Shown: positions 18,708-28,618, numbered from the stretch's first letter. The stretch: DNA of 64,000 nt from Xenorhabdus beddingii (GCF_002127545.1 NZ_MUBK01000010.1:1-64000), one strand, 5' to 3'. Numbers and translations are program-made. Notes: generated from the letters alone by a model not told the origin.

Positions 18708-19385
18708 TCACAGATGAAAATCACCCTGATATAACTTGAGTTCTAACGCGATACTCATTTGCTGATAACGACTCATGACCCGCGAAAACAGCATACTGAT
18801 CAGCATCGCCAGCGATCGGTAACTGGCTCTCAAGGAGGAATAACCAAACCGCAATGACTGTGCATGATAGATAGCCATCGCTTCTTGCAAAAAGATAAAA
18901 ATAAAACGCCATGTCAGCAGGATTTGTTCGATCAATAAATGGGGCACCCGACAAAATTTGAGTAATTTGATCATCTGTTCAAAAGGCATGTTCATCATGA
19001 ACCAGAAAGTTGCCGACAGTGCCGCCAGACTGCGCCAGAGAGTTTGGTTCGCCATCTTTACCCCTTGTGGATCGATGCCAAGCCAATATTGCCCGACCCG
19101 GAATCCCCACAGGAGGCTCTCCTCCTGCGGGCTTGCGGACAACACGATGGCAATCAGGCCAACGCCCAAAAATCCCACCGGGATCAGCAGCCATTTCAGA
19201 TAACGCAATAAGCTAATCCGCAGCAGATAACGGGTCAACATGGCAAGTCCCACGACCAGCATGGCTTGCCATATTGGGGAAAACCCCATGGCCGCAGCCA
19301 TGAACAAGAGATACAGGGCGAATTTCGCCCTGGGATCTTTGTCACGCCAACGGCTCTGATAGCTGAGTTTATCGATTCCGATCAT
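18708..19385 (-). CDS. cbiQ: Cobalt ECF transporter transmembrane subunit
   Basis: CbiQ is the energy-coupling transmembrane component that links the CbiO ATPase to the CbiMN substrate-binding unit. The 225-residue sequence opens with IDKLSYQSRWRDKDPRAKF, has several hydrophobic helices and contains the coupling-type motifs SLRFGYSSLRASYRSLAMLISMLFSRVMSRYQQMSIALELKLYQG near the C-terminus. It is separated from cbiN by 44 bp that hold a tandem repeat, one of the few gaps in the operon. Confidence 0.93.
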   Translation of the reverse strand: MIGIDKLSYQSRWRDKDPRAKFALYLLFMAAAMGFSPIWQAMLVVGLAMLTRYLLRISLLRYLKWLLIPVGFLGVGLIAIVLSASPQEESLLWGFRVGQYWLGIDPQGVKMANQTLWRSLAALSATFWFMMNMPFEQMIKLLKFCRVPHLLIEQILLTWRFIFIFLQEAMAIYHAQSLRFGYSSLRASYRSLAMLISMLFSRVMSRYQQMSIALELKLYQGDFHL

Positions 19386-19388
19386 AAT

Positions 19389-19455
19389 TTTTCCGATTAC
19401 GGCGCTTTCCGATTACGACATCTTTCCCATTACGACACTTTCCGGTTACGACAAT
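19389..19455. repeat. Fourfold 16-17-bp tandem repeat between cbiN and cbiQ
   Basis: Four imperfect units follow each other: ttccgattacggcgct, ttccgattacgacatct, ttcccattacgacact and ttccggttacgacaat. The array fills the cbiN-cbiQ spacer and extends into the last codons of cbiN (YYCRNRKVS). It could tune the distance or mRNA structure before the cbiQ start. Confidence 0.8.
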
Positions 19456-19702
19456 AGTAACCCAGAATGTAGAAGATCACGGCTGTGCCCAGACTTCCCT
19501 GTAAAGTGAACAACAAACTTTCTATTTCACCACTGGCGGGTTGATATAAAGATTCAAACCACGGCGTGTAATTCGGGGCAATTTCCATGATTTGGGCGGC
19601 GGCCTGACCATCCGCCCCACCGAATTCGCCACCGTGATCAATAAAGAATGGCATGATGCACAAAGCGGCCACAAGAGACAGTAATAGCAATGTCTTTTTC
19701 AT
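19430..19702 (-). CDS. cbiN: Cobalt ECF transporter subunit CbiN
   Basis: CbiN is a small two-helix protein needed for cobalt loading into CbiM. The start MKKTLLLLSLVAALCIMPFF gives the first helix. A periplasmic loop follows (DHGGEFGGADGQAAAQIMEIAPNYTPWF), then SLYQPASGEIESLLFTLQGSLGTAVIFYILGYY as the second helix. The ATG at 19702 is chosen over a GTG at 19711 because AAGGAG, which overlaps the cbiM stop, is 8 nt upstream. The product is 90 residues, and its C-terminus is encoded in a tandem repeat. Confidence 0.94.
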   Translation of the reverse strand: MKKTLLLLSLVAALCIMPFFIDHGGEFGGADGQAAAQIMEIAPNYTPWFESLYQPASGEIESLLFTLQGSLGTAVIFYILGYYCRNRKVS

Positions 19703-19714
19703 CTTCAACACTCC

Positions 19715-20458
19715 TTAAGCACTGCGAGCCTGAATTAATTGTCTTTTAACGAGCTGGTCGTAAATCAGCACCGTCAGTAATCCTTCGGCCACCGCGATAG
19801 GTAGCTGGGTCATACAGAAAATCCCCATGAATTTGAGAATCGCGGCACCCATGCCCAGTTGTGGATCAGGGAAAGCCACGCCCAATTGAATGGAAGTCAC
19901 GGCATAAGTAACGATATCGGCGACAAAGGCACAGAAAAAGACACCGACATCTTTGCGCACTCCCATCTTGCAGGAGAAACGCCATACCAGATAACCCACC
20001 CATGGGCCAATCACCGCCATCGACATGCCATTGGCCCCCAGCGTAGTGACACCGCCGTGTGCCAGCAGCAGGGCCTGAAACAGCAGGACAATGGCACCCA
20101 GTACCGCGACCACGGAGGGGCCAAATAAAATCACGGCCAAGGCAACGCCGGTCGGATGAGAACAGCTTCCGGTGACAGAGGGAATTTTCAATGCAGAGAG
20201 AACAAAAATAAATGCCCCGCACAATGCCAGCAGGACTTTCTGATGACTGTCATCCTGCACAATTTGGCGTAACCTGACTAATCCCGCCGCCAGACAAGGC
20301 AAAAAAGCCAGCCACCATGCCACTGCCCACAACGGAGGCAGAAACCCCTCCATCACATGCATAGCGAAGGCTTCTTGTGGTGCAAATGTCAAAGACAATG
20401 CCAAAAACAGTGCGATGGCCGCACCGGATAACGAGAATTTCGTTAGTTGCTGTTGCAT
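19715..20458 (-). CDS. cbiM: Cobalt ECF transporter substrate-binding subunit
   Basis: CbiM is the integral membrane cobalt-binding component. A cleavable leader ends around QEAFA, exposing MHVMEGFLPP, whose N-terminal Met-His forms part of the metal site in this family. Further landmarks are SVTGSCSHPTGVALAVILFGP and GGVTTLGANGMSMAVIGPW, with several hydrophobic helices in 247 residues. GAGGTGAGTT precedes the ATG. It opens the four-gene importer block cbiMNQO inside the biosynthetic operon. Confidence 0.95.
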   Translation of the reverse strand: MQQQLTKFSLSGAAIALFLALSLTFAPQEAFAMHVMEGFLPPLWAVAWWLAFLPCLAAGLVRLRQIVQDDSHQKVLLALCGAFIFVLSALKIPSVTGSCSHPTGVALAVILFGPSVVAVLGAIVLLFQALLLAHGGVTTLGANGMSMAVIGPWVGYLVWRFSCKMGVRKDVGVFFCAFVADIVTYAVTSIQLGVAFPDPQLGMGAAILKFMGIFCMTQLPIAVAEGLLTVLIYDQLVKRQLIQARSA

Positions 20459-20461
20459 AAC

Positions 20462-21250
20462 TCACCTCGATAATTGCCAGTTTTTATTAATCAAAATCGT
20501 TGAAAAATACGAGAGTTCCTGCCCCGCGTTTTTTTCGTGCAGGGGCAACGTGGCAAGATCGCGCCAACATTGCTCTGTCGGCAACGTGGCATCTGCCATC
20601 ATCACGGCATGTCTCAATAGGTTGTGGCGATACAGTAAATCGCGGATCAGGGAAAAACGTGAATAGACTTTCATCAGGACAATACAGTCATAATGCAGCA
20701 ATGCCTGCTCTAAGACAGTTTCAGAGGCGGTACAGGAAATCACCGCCAATGTTTGATTTTCCATCGCCAATGGCATCGCACTGACGGCGGAAATGGCAGA
20801 GAATGAGGTGATCCCCGGTACAATTTCCAACCACGATGGAGGCGTCATCTGTCTTGATGGCGTTTGTTGTAAAAGCGTTTGCTTCAAAAGCATACGTTGC
20901 AACAGAAAGACCCAAGTGCTGAACAGCATCGGATCGCCCAACGTGATAAAACCGACTTTCCGGCCGTTGATGACCTCCTCGCGCAAGGTTTGTGCCACTT
21001 CATCCCATACCGCTTCTTTTGCTGCCCTGCTGCCTTGCATTAAAAAATGGTAAGTACACACTTCGGTTGTTGGTGAAAGATATTCTGCAATGATGGTGTG
21101 AGCGAGGCTTTGGGCGCCTCTTTTTCCCGTTGGGGCATAGACCACATCCAGCCCGGCAAGAATACGCGCCGCCCGTACCGTAATCAGGTCACCGGCACCC
21201 GGCCCAACGCCCATGACATACAGTTTTCCGGCTTTCGCTTTTCCGTTCAT
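20462..21250 (-). CDS. cbiL: Cobalt-precorrin-2 C20-methyltransferase
   Basis: CbiL transfers a methyl group from SAM to C20 of cobalt-factor II. The 262 residues show the tetrapyrrole methylase start KLYVMGVGPGAGDLITVRAARIL, the GFITLGDPMLFSTWVFLLQR loop and IVPGITSFSAISA. Right after FLLQR the protein carries a run of five-residue units (LLQRM, LLKQT, LLQQT, PSRQM), encoded by a 15-bp tandem repeat, which enterobacterial homologues as I remember them lack. The start overlaps the end of the upstream-lying frame set normally; the stop is 3 bp from cbiM. Confidence 0.93.
   Translation of the reverse strand: MNGKAKAGKLYVMGVGPGAGDLITVRAARILAGLDVVYAPTGKRGAQSLAHTIIAEYLSPTTEVCTYHFLMQGSRAAKEAVWDEVAQTLREEVINGRKVGFITLGDPMLFSTWVFLLQRMLLKQTLLQQTPSRQMTPPSWLEIVPGITSFSAISAVSAMPLAMENQTLAVISCTASETVLEQALLHYDCIVLMKVYSRFSLIRDLLYRHNLLRHAVMMADATLPTEQCWRDLATLPLHEKNAGQELSYFSTILINKNWQLSR
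20859..20903. repeat. 15-bp tandem repeat in cbiL
   Basis: Three imperfect 15-bp units lie in frame: ggcgtttgttgtaaa, agcgtttgcttcaaa and agcatacgttgcaac. They encode five-residue repeats in a loop just before the PSWLEIVPG strand. Confidence 0.75.
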
Positions 21251-22038
21251 GCGGTTTTCCCCTCCTCATTCAGCGCGTCAGCAAGATGATCGACAAACAT
21301 CTGCCGAATCATGGGGTTTTCCCCCAATCCCCGTAACTCAGGGATCGCGACGATCCCCGCATTCTCCAACTGTGATTTCCAGGAATCTTCTTCATTTGAA
21401 GCCATATCATTGATGGCATGATCGCCTGCCACCAGCATCAATGGCATCAGATACACTTTGCGGATCTGTTGTTGTTTTAATCCCTTGATGATCAGAGGGA
21501 GTCCGGGATAGCTTTCAACCGCCCCTACCCGTGCCGGAAAATGGTGGTGGTTCATCAGGTGATCCAGACAGGCGTAGGCGGAAAAAGCAGGGTGGGTTGT
21601 ACCGTGTCCCATAAAAACGACACATTCACCTTCTGCCAGCCGGGGAAGCTGGGGGCGCAGTGCCTGCATCAATTGCAGGTAGTCATTAAAATGGCTGAGT
21701 AACGGGGCACCCAGCACCAACCGTTTAAAACGCGGGCGAAATGCCTCAACTTCATGCAGCACCTTTTCATATTCATCCCCCCTGATGATATGCAGGCATT
21801 GAACCGCAACATCGTTATAACCCGCGTGGTACAGTCTGGTCAGCGCATCATGGGGAGAATCAATAGTAATATCATCGCGCTGACGCCATTTGCGAATGAT
21901 CATGCCAGAGGTAAATGCCCGGAATAATGCCCGATCCGGAAAAACGGACGCCAATTGCTGCTCACAGGACTCAATGTTGTTTTTTAGCGTTTCCGGATAA
22001 CTGGTTCCAAAACTTATCACCAATAATGCTTTTTTCAT
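21247..22038 (-). CDS. cbiK: Sirohydrochlorin cobaltochelatase (anaerobic type)
   Basis: CbiK inserts cobalt into sirohydrochlorin, the committing step of the oxygen-independent route. The 263 residues contain KKALLVISFGTSYPETL and the three residues known to bind the metal in the family: the histidine of FMGHGTTHPAF, the glutamate of VGAVESYPG and the histidine of LVAGDHAINDMAS. No signal peptide is visible, so it is cytoplasmic. The stop overlaps the cbiL start as ATGA. It is 19 bp after cbiJ. Confidence 0.95.
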   Translation of the reverse strand: MKKALLVISFGTSYPETLKNNIESCEQQLASVFPDRALFRAFTSGMIIRKWRQRDDITIDSPHDALTRLYHAGYNDVAVQCLHIIRGDEYEKVLHEVEAFRPRFKRLVLGAPLLSHFNDYLQLMQALRPQLPRLAEGECVVFMGHGTTHPAFSAYACLDHLMNHHHFPARVGAVESYPGLPLIIKGLKQQQIRKVYLMPLMLVAGDHAINDMASNEEDSWKSQLENAGIVAIPELRGLGENPMIRQMFVDHLADALNEEGKTA

Positions 22039-22056
22039 TTTGCCTTTCCTTATTGG

Positions 22057-22866
22057 TTATCTCTCTGGTTGGTTAGCTGTTTTGGCTGAAAAAACCGCCA
22101 AAAACGGGGCCATCTGTTCCAGTCCATAAGCCTGTTGAATGCCTGCTCCTGAAAACCGGAGATGTGGGCGGCAAATCACGATGCAGGGCAAGCCAAGGGA
22201 AAGGCACGGTTCCACTTTTGCTTTAAAACCGCCCTGTTCGCCGGATTCTTTGGTTATCACGACTTCCGCCCGGCAAAATTGGTAAAATGCCCGATTAAAA
22301 TCGGCACTGAATGGGCCTTTCAGGGCAAAAATCTGATCAACGGACAACCCACAAGATTCACACGCCGCCAAAACGTCCGCTGTCGGCAAGACACGGGCCA
22401 GTACGGTTTTTCCTTTCAGGTGGCTCACATAATCGGCCAATTGCTTACTGCCGGTAGTCAGCAAAATGCGGGTGCCCAAATTGACGGCGACTTCACATGC
22501 CTGCCCGATGGTGACCACTTTATGGATGAGGGGATGTTCAACGGCGTCAATTTCGCTGGGACGGAGATAACGAACGAGAGGAATAGTCAGTTTTTGGCAG
22601 GCACGGACAATGTTCTGACTCAATCGTTCGGCATAAGGATGGGAAGCATCGATCACCATGTCCGTTCCCTGCTGTCGTAGATATTCGATCATGTCTTCGG
22701 CTTCCATCCGGCCTATGACAATTTCACCGCGAATGCCCGCCGCTTGCTGGGCACCGGTGGGGGTCGCCACTGACAGGCCATAGTCGATGCCGGCAATATC
22801 CATCATCACGCAAATCTGGCGGGCATCACGGGTGCCGCCGAAAATGAGGAGCCGTGGTCGTTTCAT
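22057..22866 (-). CDS. cbiJ: Cobalt-precorrin-6A reductase
   Basis: CbiJ reduces the macrocycle of cobalt-precorrin-6A with NAD(P)H. The 269-residue protein starts with the nucleotide-binding LLIFGGTRDARQICVMM and contains DMVIDASHPYAERLSQN, ILLTTGSKQLADYV, VLARVLPTADVL, FALKGPFSADFNRAF and VITKESGEQGGFKAKVE, a typical set for CbiJ/CobK. The start overlaps the cbiH stop as ATGA, so the two are translationally coupled. Confidence 0.95.
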   Translation of the reverse strand: MKRPRLLIFGGTRDARQICVMMDIAGIDYGLSVATPTGAQQAAGIRGEIVIGRMEAEDMIEYLRQQGTDMVIDASHPYAERLSQNIVRACQKLTIPLVRYLRPSEIDAVEHPLIHKVVTIGQACEVAVNLGTRILLTTGSKQLADYVSHLKGKTVLARVLPTADVLAACESCGLSVDQIFALKGPFSADFNRAFYQFCRAEVVITKESGEQGGFKAKVEPCLSLGLPCIVICRPHLRFSGAGIQQAYGLEQMAPFLAVFSAKTANQPER

Positions 22867-23588
22867 ACTTTGTACCCTCGGGGGGTAATCATCCGGCCGT
22901 CACGGATATAGGTGGATTGATTGCCCACGATCACCAGACTGCGCATGTCAACGCGGGAAAAATCCATTTCCCCCAACGTCGTCAGCCATTTTTCCTCATG
23001 CTTGCGTCCTGCGGCTTTTACCACACCGACGGGGGTTGCAGCCGATTTCCACGGTGCCATTAAGTTGAATGCCCGCGCCAGATGCGCTTCCCGTCCCCGG
23101 CTGCGGGGGTTGTAGAAACAGACGACAAAATCCGCTTCTGCCGCAGCCCGCACCCGTTTTTCTATCACCTCCCACGGGGTGAGCAGATCGCTCAGGCTGA
23201 TATGACAAAAATCATGCATCAACGGCGCACCCAGCAAGGCGGCACAGGCCGTACTCGCCGTCACTCCCGCAACCAGCCGAACATCCACATTGCGCTTTTG
23301 CTGGCTGACCAATTCCAGAATCAATCCCGCCATGCCATAAATCCCCGCATCCCCGCTACAAACCATCACCACATTTTTGCCCTGTTCTGCCAGTTCAATC
23401 GCCGTCTGGCAGCGTTCAATCTCTTTGCACATTCCGGTTTTGATGATCTCTTTATCGCCCACCAGCGGTTTCACCAAATGGGTATAGGTTTTGTAACCCA
23501 CGACGATGTCGGCGGCTTTCAATGCGGCAATGGCTTCCTGCGTCATCATGGCTTCACTGCCCGGACCAATGCCAATCACGGTTAACAT
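22863..23588 (-). CDS. cbiH: Cobalt-precorrin-3 C17-methyltransferase
   Basis: CbiH methylates C17 and takes part in ring contraction. The 241 residues have the tetrapyrrole methylase start [68 protein letters not shown] and FVVCFYNPRSRGREAHL, which are distinctive for CbiH/CobJ. It overlaps the end of cbiG by 7 bp and the start of cbiJ by 4 bp. Length and motifs are normal; nothing appears missing. Confidence 0.95.
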   Translation of the reverse strand: MLTVIGIGPGSEAMMTQEAIAALKAADIVVGYKTYTHLVKPLVGDKEIIKTGMCKEIERCQTAIELAEQGKNVVMVCSGDAGIYGMAGLILELVSQQKRNVDVRLVAGVTASTACAALLGAPLMHDFCHISLSDLLTPWEVIEKRVRAAAEADFVVCFYNPRSRGREAHLARAFNLMAPWKSAATPVGVVKAAGRKHEEKWLTTLGEMDFSRVDMRSLVIVGNQSTYIRDGRMITPRGYKV

Positions 23589-24757
23589 GGATGCAGTACT
23601 CCTAATGTGATGGTAACCCCCTGCTCACGCAGGGTATGGCCAACCAGATGCCCCTGGCTCATCAGCCAGGCCACGGGTTGGGAAACACAGCCGATGCCCA
23701 CGGTTTTTCGGACAAATTCAGAGGTCAGGAATGCCGGTTGTTGCTCACATTGATGTTGTTCACGTTGATGCTGTTCACATTGGGCGAGCTGATCCACTGA
23801 GAAGATGTGAAACGGAATTTGGCGGGCTTCGGCCAATTGGATTAAGGCGGGTTCTGCCTGTTTTAATTCCACACTGCCGATGGCTTTTAATGCCAGCGGG
23901 TCAAGATCCTGTTCTGTCAGATGGCATTCCAGCAATTGCGCCACCCGATGTGCTTCCACACCTCGTCGGCAGCCTATTCCCGCCACAATGCGGCGAGGAA
24001 CCAGTTTGAACGTTGGGATCGCCAGTGCCAGTTTGGTACTGGCATAACTGACGTAGACCAAGGCATCCAGTTCGGGCAGCCGATTTAAATCGGTCACCGG
24101 AATAAATCCCTGCGTATCATAGTGGGCCTGTTCGCCGTTCAGGACGGGATGCCACCAAATCCCCACGCGTTTGCCATTGACCAGCATTTGATTGATGGTT
24201 TTGACGCTGGCTCGGAAATTTTCCATTGTCCCGTCAAGTTGTTGGGTCAGAATATCCAGCGCGGCGATGTGGTTAACATCCGTCGCGGTGGTGATCACCG
24301 CCTGACCCTCAAGGATATCCGCGATCTGGCGGGCCAGATCATTGGCGCCTCCCATATGCCCCGACAATAAACTGATGGCGAATTGCCCTTTTTCATCCAG
24401 CACCACCACCGCCGGATCCGTCATTTTGTCCTTGAGAAGCGGCGCGATAACCCGAATGGCGATCCCCGTTGCACCAATCATGATCAATGCTCCATATTGA
24501 ATAAATGACTGGCGCACCGTATTGGCAAAAGTGCCGTCAAAAGCCATAAAGCCGGTTTCCACCCATTCAGGCGCAGTGAAACAATCCATTGCCAAATGGG
24601 TTTGCAGACGACGAGCCAGCGCCATACCGCCGGCGGTCAGGCAAAACAGGGCAATGGCTTTTTGAGAAACCGCTTTTTCAGGAATAGCTTGTCCAGAAAC
24701 AGATTGTTTAGGAATCGCTTGTTTTGGAATAGATTGATTAAGCGCGACGGTATTCAT
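23582..24757 (-). CDS. cbiG: Cobalt-precorrin-5A hydrolase
   Basis: CbiG opens the delta-lactone of cobalt-precorrin-5A and releases acetaldehyde. The 391-residue product (start MNTVALNQ, chosen over an extended frame inside cbiF) contains [56 protein letters not shown] and the C-terminal [12 protein letters not shown]...[11 protein letters not shown]. Two stretches are unusual. Residues 8-32 are five-residue repeats ([25 protein letters not shown]), and a later linker reads [15 protein letters not shown]. Both come from 15-bp tandem repeats in frame. The ends overlap cbiF and cbiH. Confidence 0.93.
   Translation of the reverse strand: MNTVALNQSIPKQAIPKQSVSGQAIPEKAVSQKAIALFCLTAGGMALARRLQTHLAMDCFTAPEWVETGFMAFDGTFANTVRQSFIQYGALIMIGATGIAIRVIAPLLKDKMTDPAVVVLDEKGQFAISLLSGHMGGANDLARQIADILEGQAVITTATDVNHIAALDILTQQLDGTMENFRASVKTINQMLVNGKRVGIWWHPVLNGEQAHYDTQGFIPVTDLNRLPELDALVYVSYASTKLALAIPTFKLVPRRIVAGIGCRRGVEAHRVAQLLECHLTEQDLDPLALKAIGSVELKQAEPALIQLAEARQIPFHIFSVDQLAQCEQHQREQHQCEQQPAFLTSEFVRKTVGIGCVSQPVAWLMSQGHLVGHTLREQGVTITLGVLHPC
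23741..23785. repeat. 15-bp tandem repeat in the cbiG linker
   Basis: The units are ttgctcacattgatg, ttgttcacgttgatg and ctgttcacattgggc, three in-frame copies giving QCEQH-type pentapeptides on the minus strand, in the linker before the C-terminal CbiG domain. Confidence 0.8.
24662..24736. repeat. 15-bp tandem repeat in the cbiG N-terminus
   Basis: Five diverged 15-bp units encode [20 protein letters not shown] and KAVSQ directly before the first conserved strand of CbiG. The divergence between units suggests that this array is older than the perfect repeat in cbiT. Confidence 0.75.
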
Positions 24758-25526
24758 GGTCAAACCCCGCGTCATACAATTTTGAATAACGGTACTCTTC
24801 CCCAAGAAAAGCCCCGACCAAGACCAACGCCGTTTTACGAATGCCGGCACGGTGTACCTGTTCAACGAGGGTCAGCAGTGTCCCGCGCACAATCTGGCAA
24901 TCCGGCCACGTTGCTTTATAAACCACGGCAACGGGGGTTTCTTTCGCATAGCCTCCTTGAGTCAACTGGGCCACCACGCCCTCGATATCCTGTACTGAAA
25001 GGAAAATCGCCATTGAAGTTTGGTGAGCAGCAAAGGCTTCCAGCGTTTCCCGTGGTGGCATCGGCGTTCGGCCGGCTATGCGGGTGATAATCAAACTTTG
25101 GGCGATTTCGGGGACGGTATATTCCACGCCCAATTGTGCCGCCGCCCCCAAAAATGAACTCACTCCCGGCACAGAGACAAAACCAATGCCCTGCTTGGCC
25201 AGCTCTTCGGCCTGTTCCCGGATCGAGCCAAACAGCGATAAGTCCCCCGTTTGCAGACGAACCACCAACTTGCCCGCTTTCACGCCATCCGCCATCAATG
25301 CGATGATTTCCGCTAATGTCAGCCCCGCACTGTCATGACATTCCGCGCCCTCACGACAATACTCCAGCAGTTCCCGGTTAATCAGCGAACCGGCATAAAT
25401 CACGACCTGAGCCTGTTGCAACAATTGATAGCCTTTCAGGGTAATCAATCGCTTATCCCCAGGTCCGGCACCGACAAACCAGACTTTTTCCGGATTAAAA
25501 CCGGTTTTATCAATTTGTTCAGACAT
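24738..25526 (-). CDS. cbiF: Cobalt-precorrin-4 C11-methyltransferase
   Basis: CbiF methylates C11 of cobalt-precorrin-4. The 262 residues carry [86 protein letters not shown] and [19 protein letters not shown], all typical of CbiF/CobM. It overlaps cbiT upstream by 8 bp and cbiG downstream by 20 bp, with no room for separate promoters. The C-terminus ([14 protein letters not shown]) is also standard. Confidence 0.96.
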   Translation of the reverse strand: MSEQIDKTGFNPEKVWFVGAGPGDKRLITLKGYQLLQQAQVVIYAGSLINRELLEYCREGAECHDSAGLTLAEIIALMADGVKAGKLVVRLQTGDLSLFGSIREQAEELAKQGIGFVSVPGVSSFLGAAAQLGVEYTVPEIAQSLIITRIAGRTPMPPRETLEAFAAHQTSMAIFLSVQDIEGVVAQLTQGGYAKETPVAVVYKATWPDCQIVRGTLLTLVEQVHRAGIRKTALVLVGAFLGEEYRYSKLYDAGFDHEYRRA

Positions 25527-26133
25527 GTTCCTGCTCCTGTTGCCAATGAACCTGTTGCCAATGAACCGCTTGGGTGGAATTTTTCTGGCAGGCGATCAGA
25601 TAGGTTGGGTTATTGGGCTTAAAGTAGTGCCCCTGCCCCAAGGCGGTCAGTTCTCCCACCTGAATTTCACGGCCATCCAGCGCTACCACCTGACAGGCTT
25701 GCAGGTGCAACCATGCCTGCATGAAGTTTTCCAGCAGGATAAAGGTCATCACCAAACGCCCGCCCTGGTTCAGGTGTGCCAACGCCCAATCGACCATTGC
25801 CGTCAGATGCCCGCCGGTTCCGCCAATAAAAATGGCATCGGCGGTCTCTGCCAATGGCAGCGGAGCATCACCCGACCGGACGCGGATCGTGTGACAGCCA
25901 AAGTGCCGGATATTCTCAGCAATCAACGCCAGTGCCTCTTCCTTGCGTTCAATGGCGAGGATATCTAACGTGGGATAACGCAATGCCGCTTCAATACTGA
26001 CACTGCCTGTCCCTGCACCGACATCGATAAACCGGCCGGCTTTTTCCAGCGCCAGCCGCTCTAATACCAATGCCCTGATGGTTTCTTTGGTCATGGGGAT
26101 GCGATGACCGCGCAAAAACAGTTCATCTTTCAT
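25519..26133 (-). CDS. cbiT: Cobalt-precorrin-7 C15-methyltransferase (decarboxylating)
   Basis: CbiT methylates C15 and removes the acetate carboxylate at C12. The 204 residues begin [26 protein letters not shown], then the SAM-binding [17 protein letters not shown] and [19 protein letters not shown], a standard class I methyltransferase. The C-terminal tail contains a perfect duplication ([10 protein letters not shown]) from a 15-bp tandem repeat and ends in EQEHV, beyond the usual end of the family. Confidence 0.95.
   Translation of the reverse strand: MKDELFLRGHRIPMTKETIRALVLERLALEKAGRFIDVGAGTGSVSIEAALRYPTLDILAIERKEEALALIAENIRHFGCHTIRVRSGDAPLPLAETADAIFIGGTGGHLTAMVDWALAHLNQGGRLVMTFILLENFMQAWLHLQACQVVALDGREIQVGELTALGQGHYFKPNNPTYLIACQKNSTQAVHWQQVHWQQEQEHV
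25536..25565. repeat. Perfect 15-bp duplication in cbiT
   Basis: The unit cctgttgccaatgaa occurs twice without a mismatch (25536-25550 and 25551-25565), encoding VHWQQ twice near the CbiT C-terminus. The lack of divergence points to a recent event. Confidence 0.9.
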
Positions 26134-26752
26134 TCAGGATCACCACCACATTTAAGCCATAATCCATGTCGCCACGTTGAACGACCTGCTCCGCGCTTAA
26201 ACAAACAATCTGCTCATTTTCTTGTGATAAATTTTCACCTATCACCATGCGACGTTGCTGCCCGCGAAGCCTGATTTCTTGTGCGATCTGGTAAGGGCCA
26301 ATCACGTTATCCGTCACCATCGCGATTTTTTCGTGTTGCAGCAGCCAGTCAAAATCGGGTTTCCGCCCGTGGCTACTGGTGAGATAAATGTCATTCATGT
26401 CCAGCAAGATACGGGCGCACAAATATTGAACCGAACTGATGCCAGAAATAATGCGGACGTTTTGTCCCTTTGCAGGTAACCCAACAAAATGCTCGCTGAT
26501 CCGTTTGCCAATGCCGTAAAAGAGGGGATCACCCGAAGCCAGAACTACAATCTGTCGATGCGGGTTCTGTTCGAGCCACCGCATCAATCCGTCCATATCG
26601 GCATTCAGGCAGCGGGTTTCACCACGGAAATCAGGAAATGCGGCCAGATGGCGCTGGCCTCCGACCAGCACCTCCGCCTGCCGGATCGCCGCCAACGCAG
26701 CCCGTGTTTGATGGGCGGCGGCTCCGGGACCCATGCCAACGACGGTGATCAT
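26123..26752 (-). CDS. cbiE: Cobalt-precorrin-7 C5-methyltransferase
   Basis: CbiE methylates C5. The start is placed at [23 protein letters not shown] because this ATG overlaps the cbiD stop as ATGA and begins the conserved methylase strand; a longer frame to 26803 lies inside cbiD. Other landmarks are [46 protein letters not shown] and [14 protein letters not shown]. The product is 209 residues and separate from CbiT, unlike the fused CobL of aerobic producers. It overlaps cbiT by 11 bp. Confidence 0.95.
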   Translation of the reverse strand: MITVVGMGPGAAAHQTRAALAAIRQAEVLVGGQRHLAAFPDFRGETRCLNADMDGLMRWLEQNPHRQIVVLASGDPLFYGIGKRISEHFVGLPAKGQNVRIISGISSVQYLCARILLDMNDIYLTSSHGRKPDFDWLLQHEKIAMVTDNVIGPYQIAQEIRLRGQQRRMVIGENLSQENEQIVCLSAEQVVQRGDMDYGLNVVVILNER

Positions 26753-27927
26753 CGGTCGCCCTCCATAAAATCCGCGACTATCTCGCTGACCGGCCGGTTG
26801 CAACCCAGCACTTGGTTATCAAAAGAGAACAGAATGGCATCACACTGTGGTTTGTTGCTGGCGAAACGCAGCATTTGTTCGATACGCCAGCAGATTTTCC
26901 GGGCAAGGTGTGGGTATACCGCCTGCCAGCCCTGTTCAGCAATCAACTCAATGGCGGCTTCGGTGGTATCACAGTGATCCACCGCCTGAATCAGGGCTAA
27001 AGGTGCTCCCATCAAAGCCAGATTCGCGATCAGGGTCTCCATGCGGCCATCGGCGATATGGCTGTGGGTGTGGAAAATACCGGCAGCAATTTTCACCAGC
27101 TTGCCAACATGCCCCACCAGCACCACCTGACGAAACTCCAAACGCACGGCTTCTTGCAGCATATAGCCGACAAAATTGCTCATCGTGACGACATAGTCCG
27201 CCTCAATGCCCAATTGCCGGCTGACAAAGCGTTCGCCGTGATTCCCCGGTACAAAAATAATGCGATTCAGCCCACTGGCACGTTTCGCCTCCAGCTCAAG
27301 CGCCAGCGAACGCTTCCAGCTCTCCTCCGACATCGGCGTGACAATGCCGGTGGTGCCGATAATCGAGATCCCACCTTTAATGCCCAATCGGTCGTTATAC
27401 GTTTTCTTCGCCCGTTCTTCCCCCTCTGGAGCGAAGATCACAATCTCTGCCCCCCGATGCGGACCAATCACCTCCCGTACCGCTTCCTCAATGGTATGCC
27501 GGGGCGTTTTATTGATGGCAGCCCAGCCAATGGGCAAGCCAATCCCTACCCGCGTTACCCTGCCAATCCCTTCGCCGCCATCCAGTGTGATCGCGCCGCT
27601 GTCATTCAGGGCGACGCGGGCAAAAATCAACATGCCGTGAGTGGCATCCACATCATCGCCACCATCCTTGCGGATCGCCGCCATCGCCTGCTGACCTTCG
27701 ATCAAGGGTTGTTCGACATTTAAGGCCAAGGTGACACCGGAGGGCGTCACAATCGAAACCTGATGAATAATCTGCTGACGCAGGACCATCAACGCAGCCA
27801 CGCGAGCGGCGGCCGTAGCACAAGATCCCGTGGTGTAGCCCTTGCGATACTGTTTTCCCCGATGCCAGACCATTCCGAGGTTATCGATTCCCGGTTTTTC
27901 TGTTTGACTATCACGCGCTTCATCCAT
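26749..27927 (-). CDS. cbiD: Cobalt-precorrin-5B C1-methyltransferase
   Basis: CbiD methylates C1 in the anaerobic pathway and is a marker for that route. The 392 residues contain [111 protein letters not shown] and a CDTTEAA segment, all as in enterobacterial CbiD. It is coupled to cbiE by an ATGA overlap and overlaps the end of cbiC by 8 bp. Confidence 0.96.
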   Translation of the reverse strand: MDEARDSQTEKPGIDNLGMVWHRGKQYRKGYTTGSCATAAARVAALMVLRQQIIHQVSIVTPSGVTLALNVEQPLIEGQQAMAAIRKDGGDDVDATHGMLIFARVALNDSGAITLDGGEGIGRVTRVGIGLPIGWAAINKTPRHTIEEAVREVIGPHRGAEIVIFAPEGEERAKKTYNDRLGIKGGISIIGTTGIVTPMSEESWKRSLALELEAKRASGLNRIIFVPGNHGERFVSRQLGIEADYVVTMSNFVGYMLQEAVRLEFRQVVLVGHVGKLVKIAAGIFHTHSHIADGRMETLIANLALMGAPLALIQAVDHCDTTEAAIELIAEQGWQAVYPHLARKICWRIEQMLRFASNKPQCDAILFSFDNQVLGCNRPVSEIVADFMEGDR

Positions 27928-28606
27928 GCTTCACCTCCGGCATCCGATACAGGATGGCATTGATAATGGCAGCGGCAATATTACTTCCCCCTTTGCGCCC
28001 TTTCGCGGCGATGCAGCTTAAGCCGCTGTTGATAAGGGCATGCTTGGATTCCTCCGCACCCACAAAACCGACCGGCACACCGACCACCGCAATCAGTGAA
28101 GATTGAGGTTCCGTTGATTGATGTTCCGTTGATTGATGTTCCATCAAGCGAAATAGCGCGGTCGGGGCATTGCCAAAGACAAAAATCTTCTCCCTTTGTT
28201 TATTTTCTCCTGACTCTTGCATGGCAAGATCCACGGCCGCCATTGAACGTGTGATTTGCCGTGATTGTGCTATCTGCACCGTCCGGGGGTCACTGACATA
28301 ACAGCGGCATTCACTGCCATACTGAGCCAGACGCGTTTTATTGATGCCCGACAGTGCCATCGTGGTATCGGTATATAAGGTACAGCCGCGTAAAATACCG
28401 TCACGAATGCGGCGCAAAACATCCGGCGAAAAATGGAGGATATCGAGCCAATCAAAATCGGCGCTAGTGTGGATCACCCGTTTAATCACCGCTTCTTGAT
28501 CGGCATCGACAAAGCGATAATCGGGGCGCAATTCACCGATAAGACGCGTGATGATTTCGAAGCTATTTTGTTCAATCTGTTGGGGCTGTTGAAGATAATT
28601 GCTCAT
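27920..28606 (-). CDS. cbiC: Cobalt-precorrin-8 methylmutase
   Basis: CbiC moves the C11 methyl group to C12, giving cobyrinate. The 228 residues contain [26 protein letters not shown] (with the active-site histidine), [51 protein letters not shown]-like and [21 protein letters not shown] pentapeptide duplication ([14 protein letters not shown]) follows LFRLME and comes from a 15-bp tandem repeat. Confidence 0.95.
   Translation of the reverse strand: MSNYLQQPQQIEQNSFEIITRLIGELRPDYRFVDADQEAVIKRVIHTSADFDWLDILHFSPDVLRRIRDGILRGCTLYTDTTMALSGINKTRLAQYGSECRCYVSDPRTVQIAQSRQITRSMAAVDLAMQESGENKQREKIFVFGNAPTALFRLMEHQSTEHQSTEPQSSLIAVVGVPVGFVGAEESKHALINSGLSCIAAKGRKGGSNIAAAIINAILYRMPEVKHG
28108..28142. 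repeat. 15-bp tandem repeat in cbiC
   Basis: The unit gttccgttgattgat is present twice exactly (28108-28122, 28123-28137) with the first five bases of a third copy. It encodes HQSTE-type pentapeptides in a loop of CbiC. Confidence 0.88.
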
Positions 28607-28618
28607 GCCATTTCCTCC

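Noticed and set aside
24596-25087. 163-codon frame opposite cbiG/cbiF
   Set aside because: It is antisense to two well-supported genes, and its repeats are the complement of the 15-bp array.
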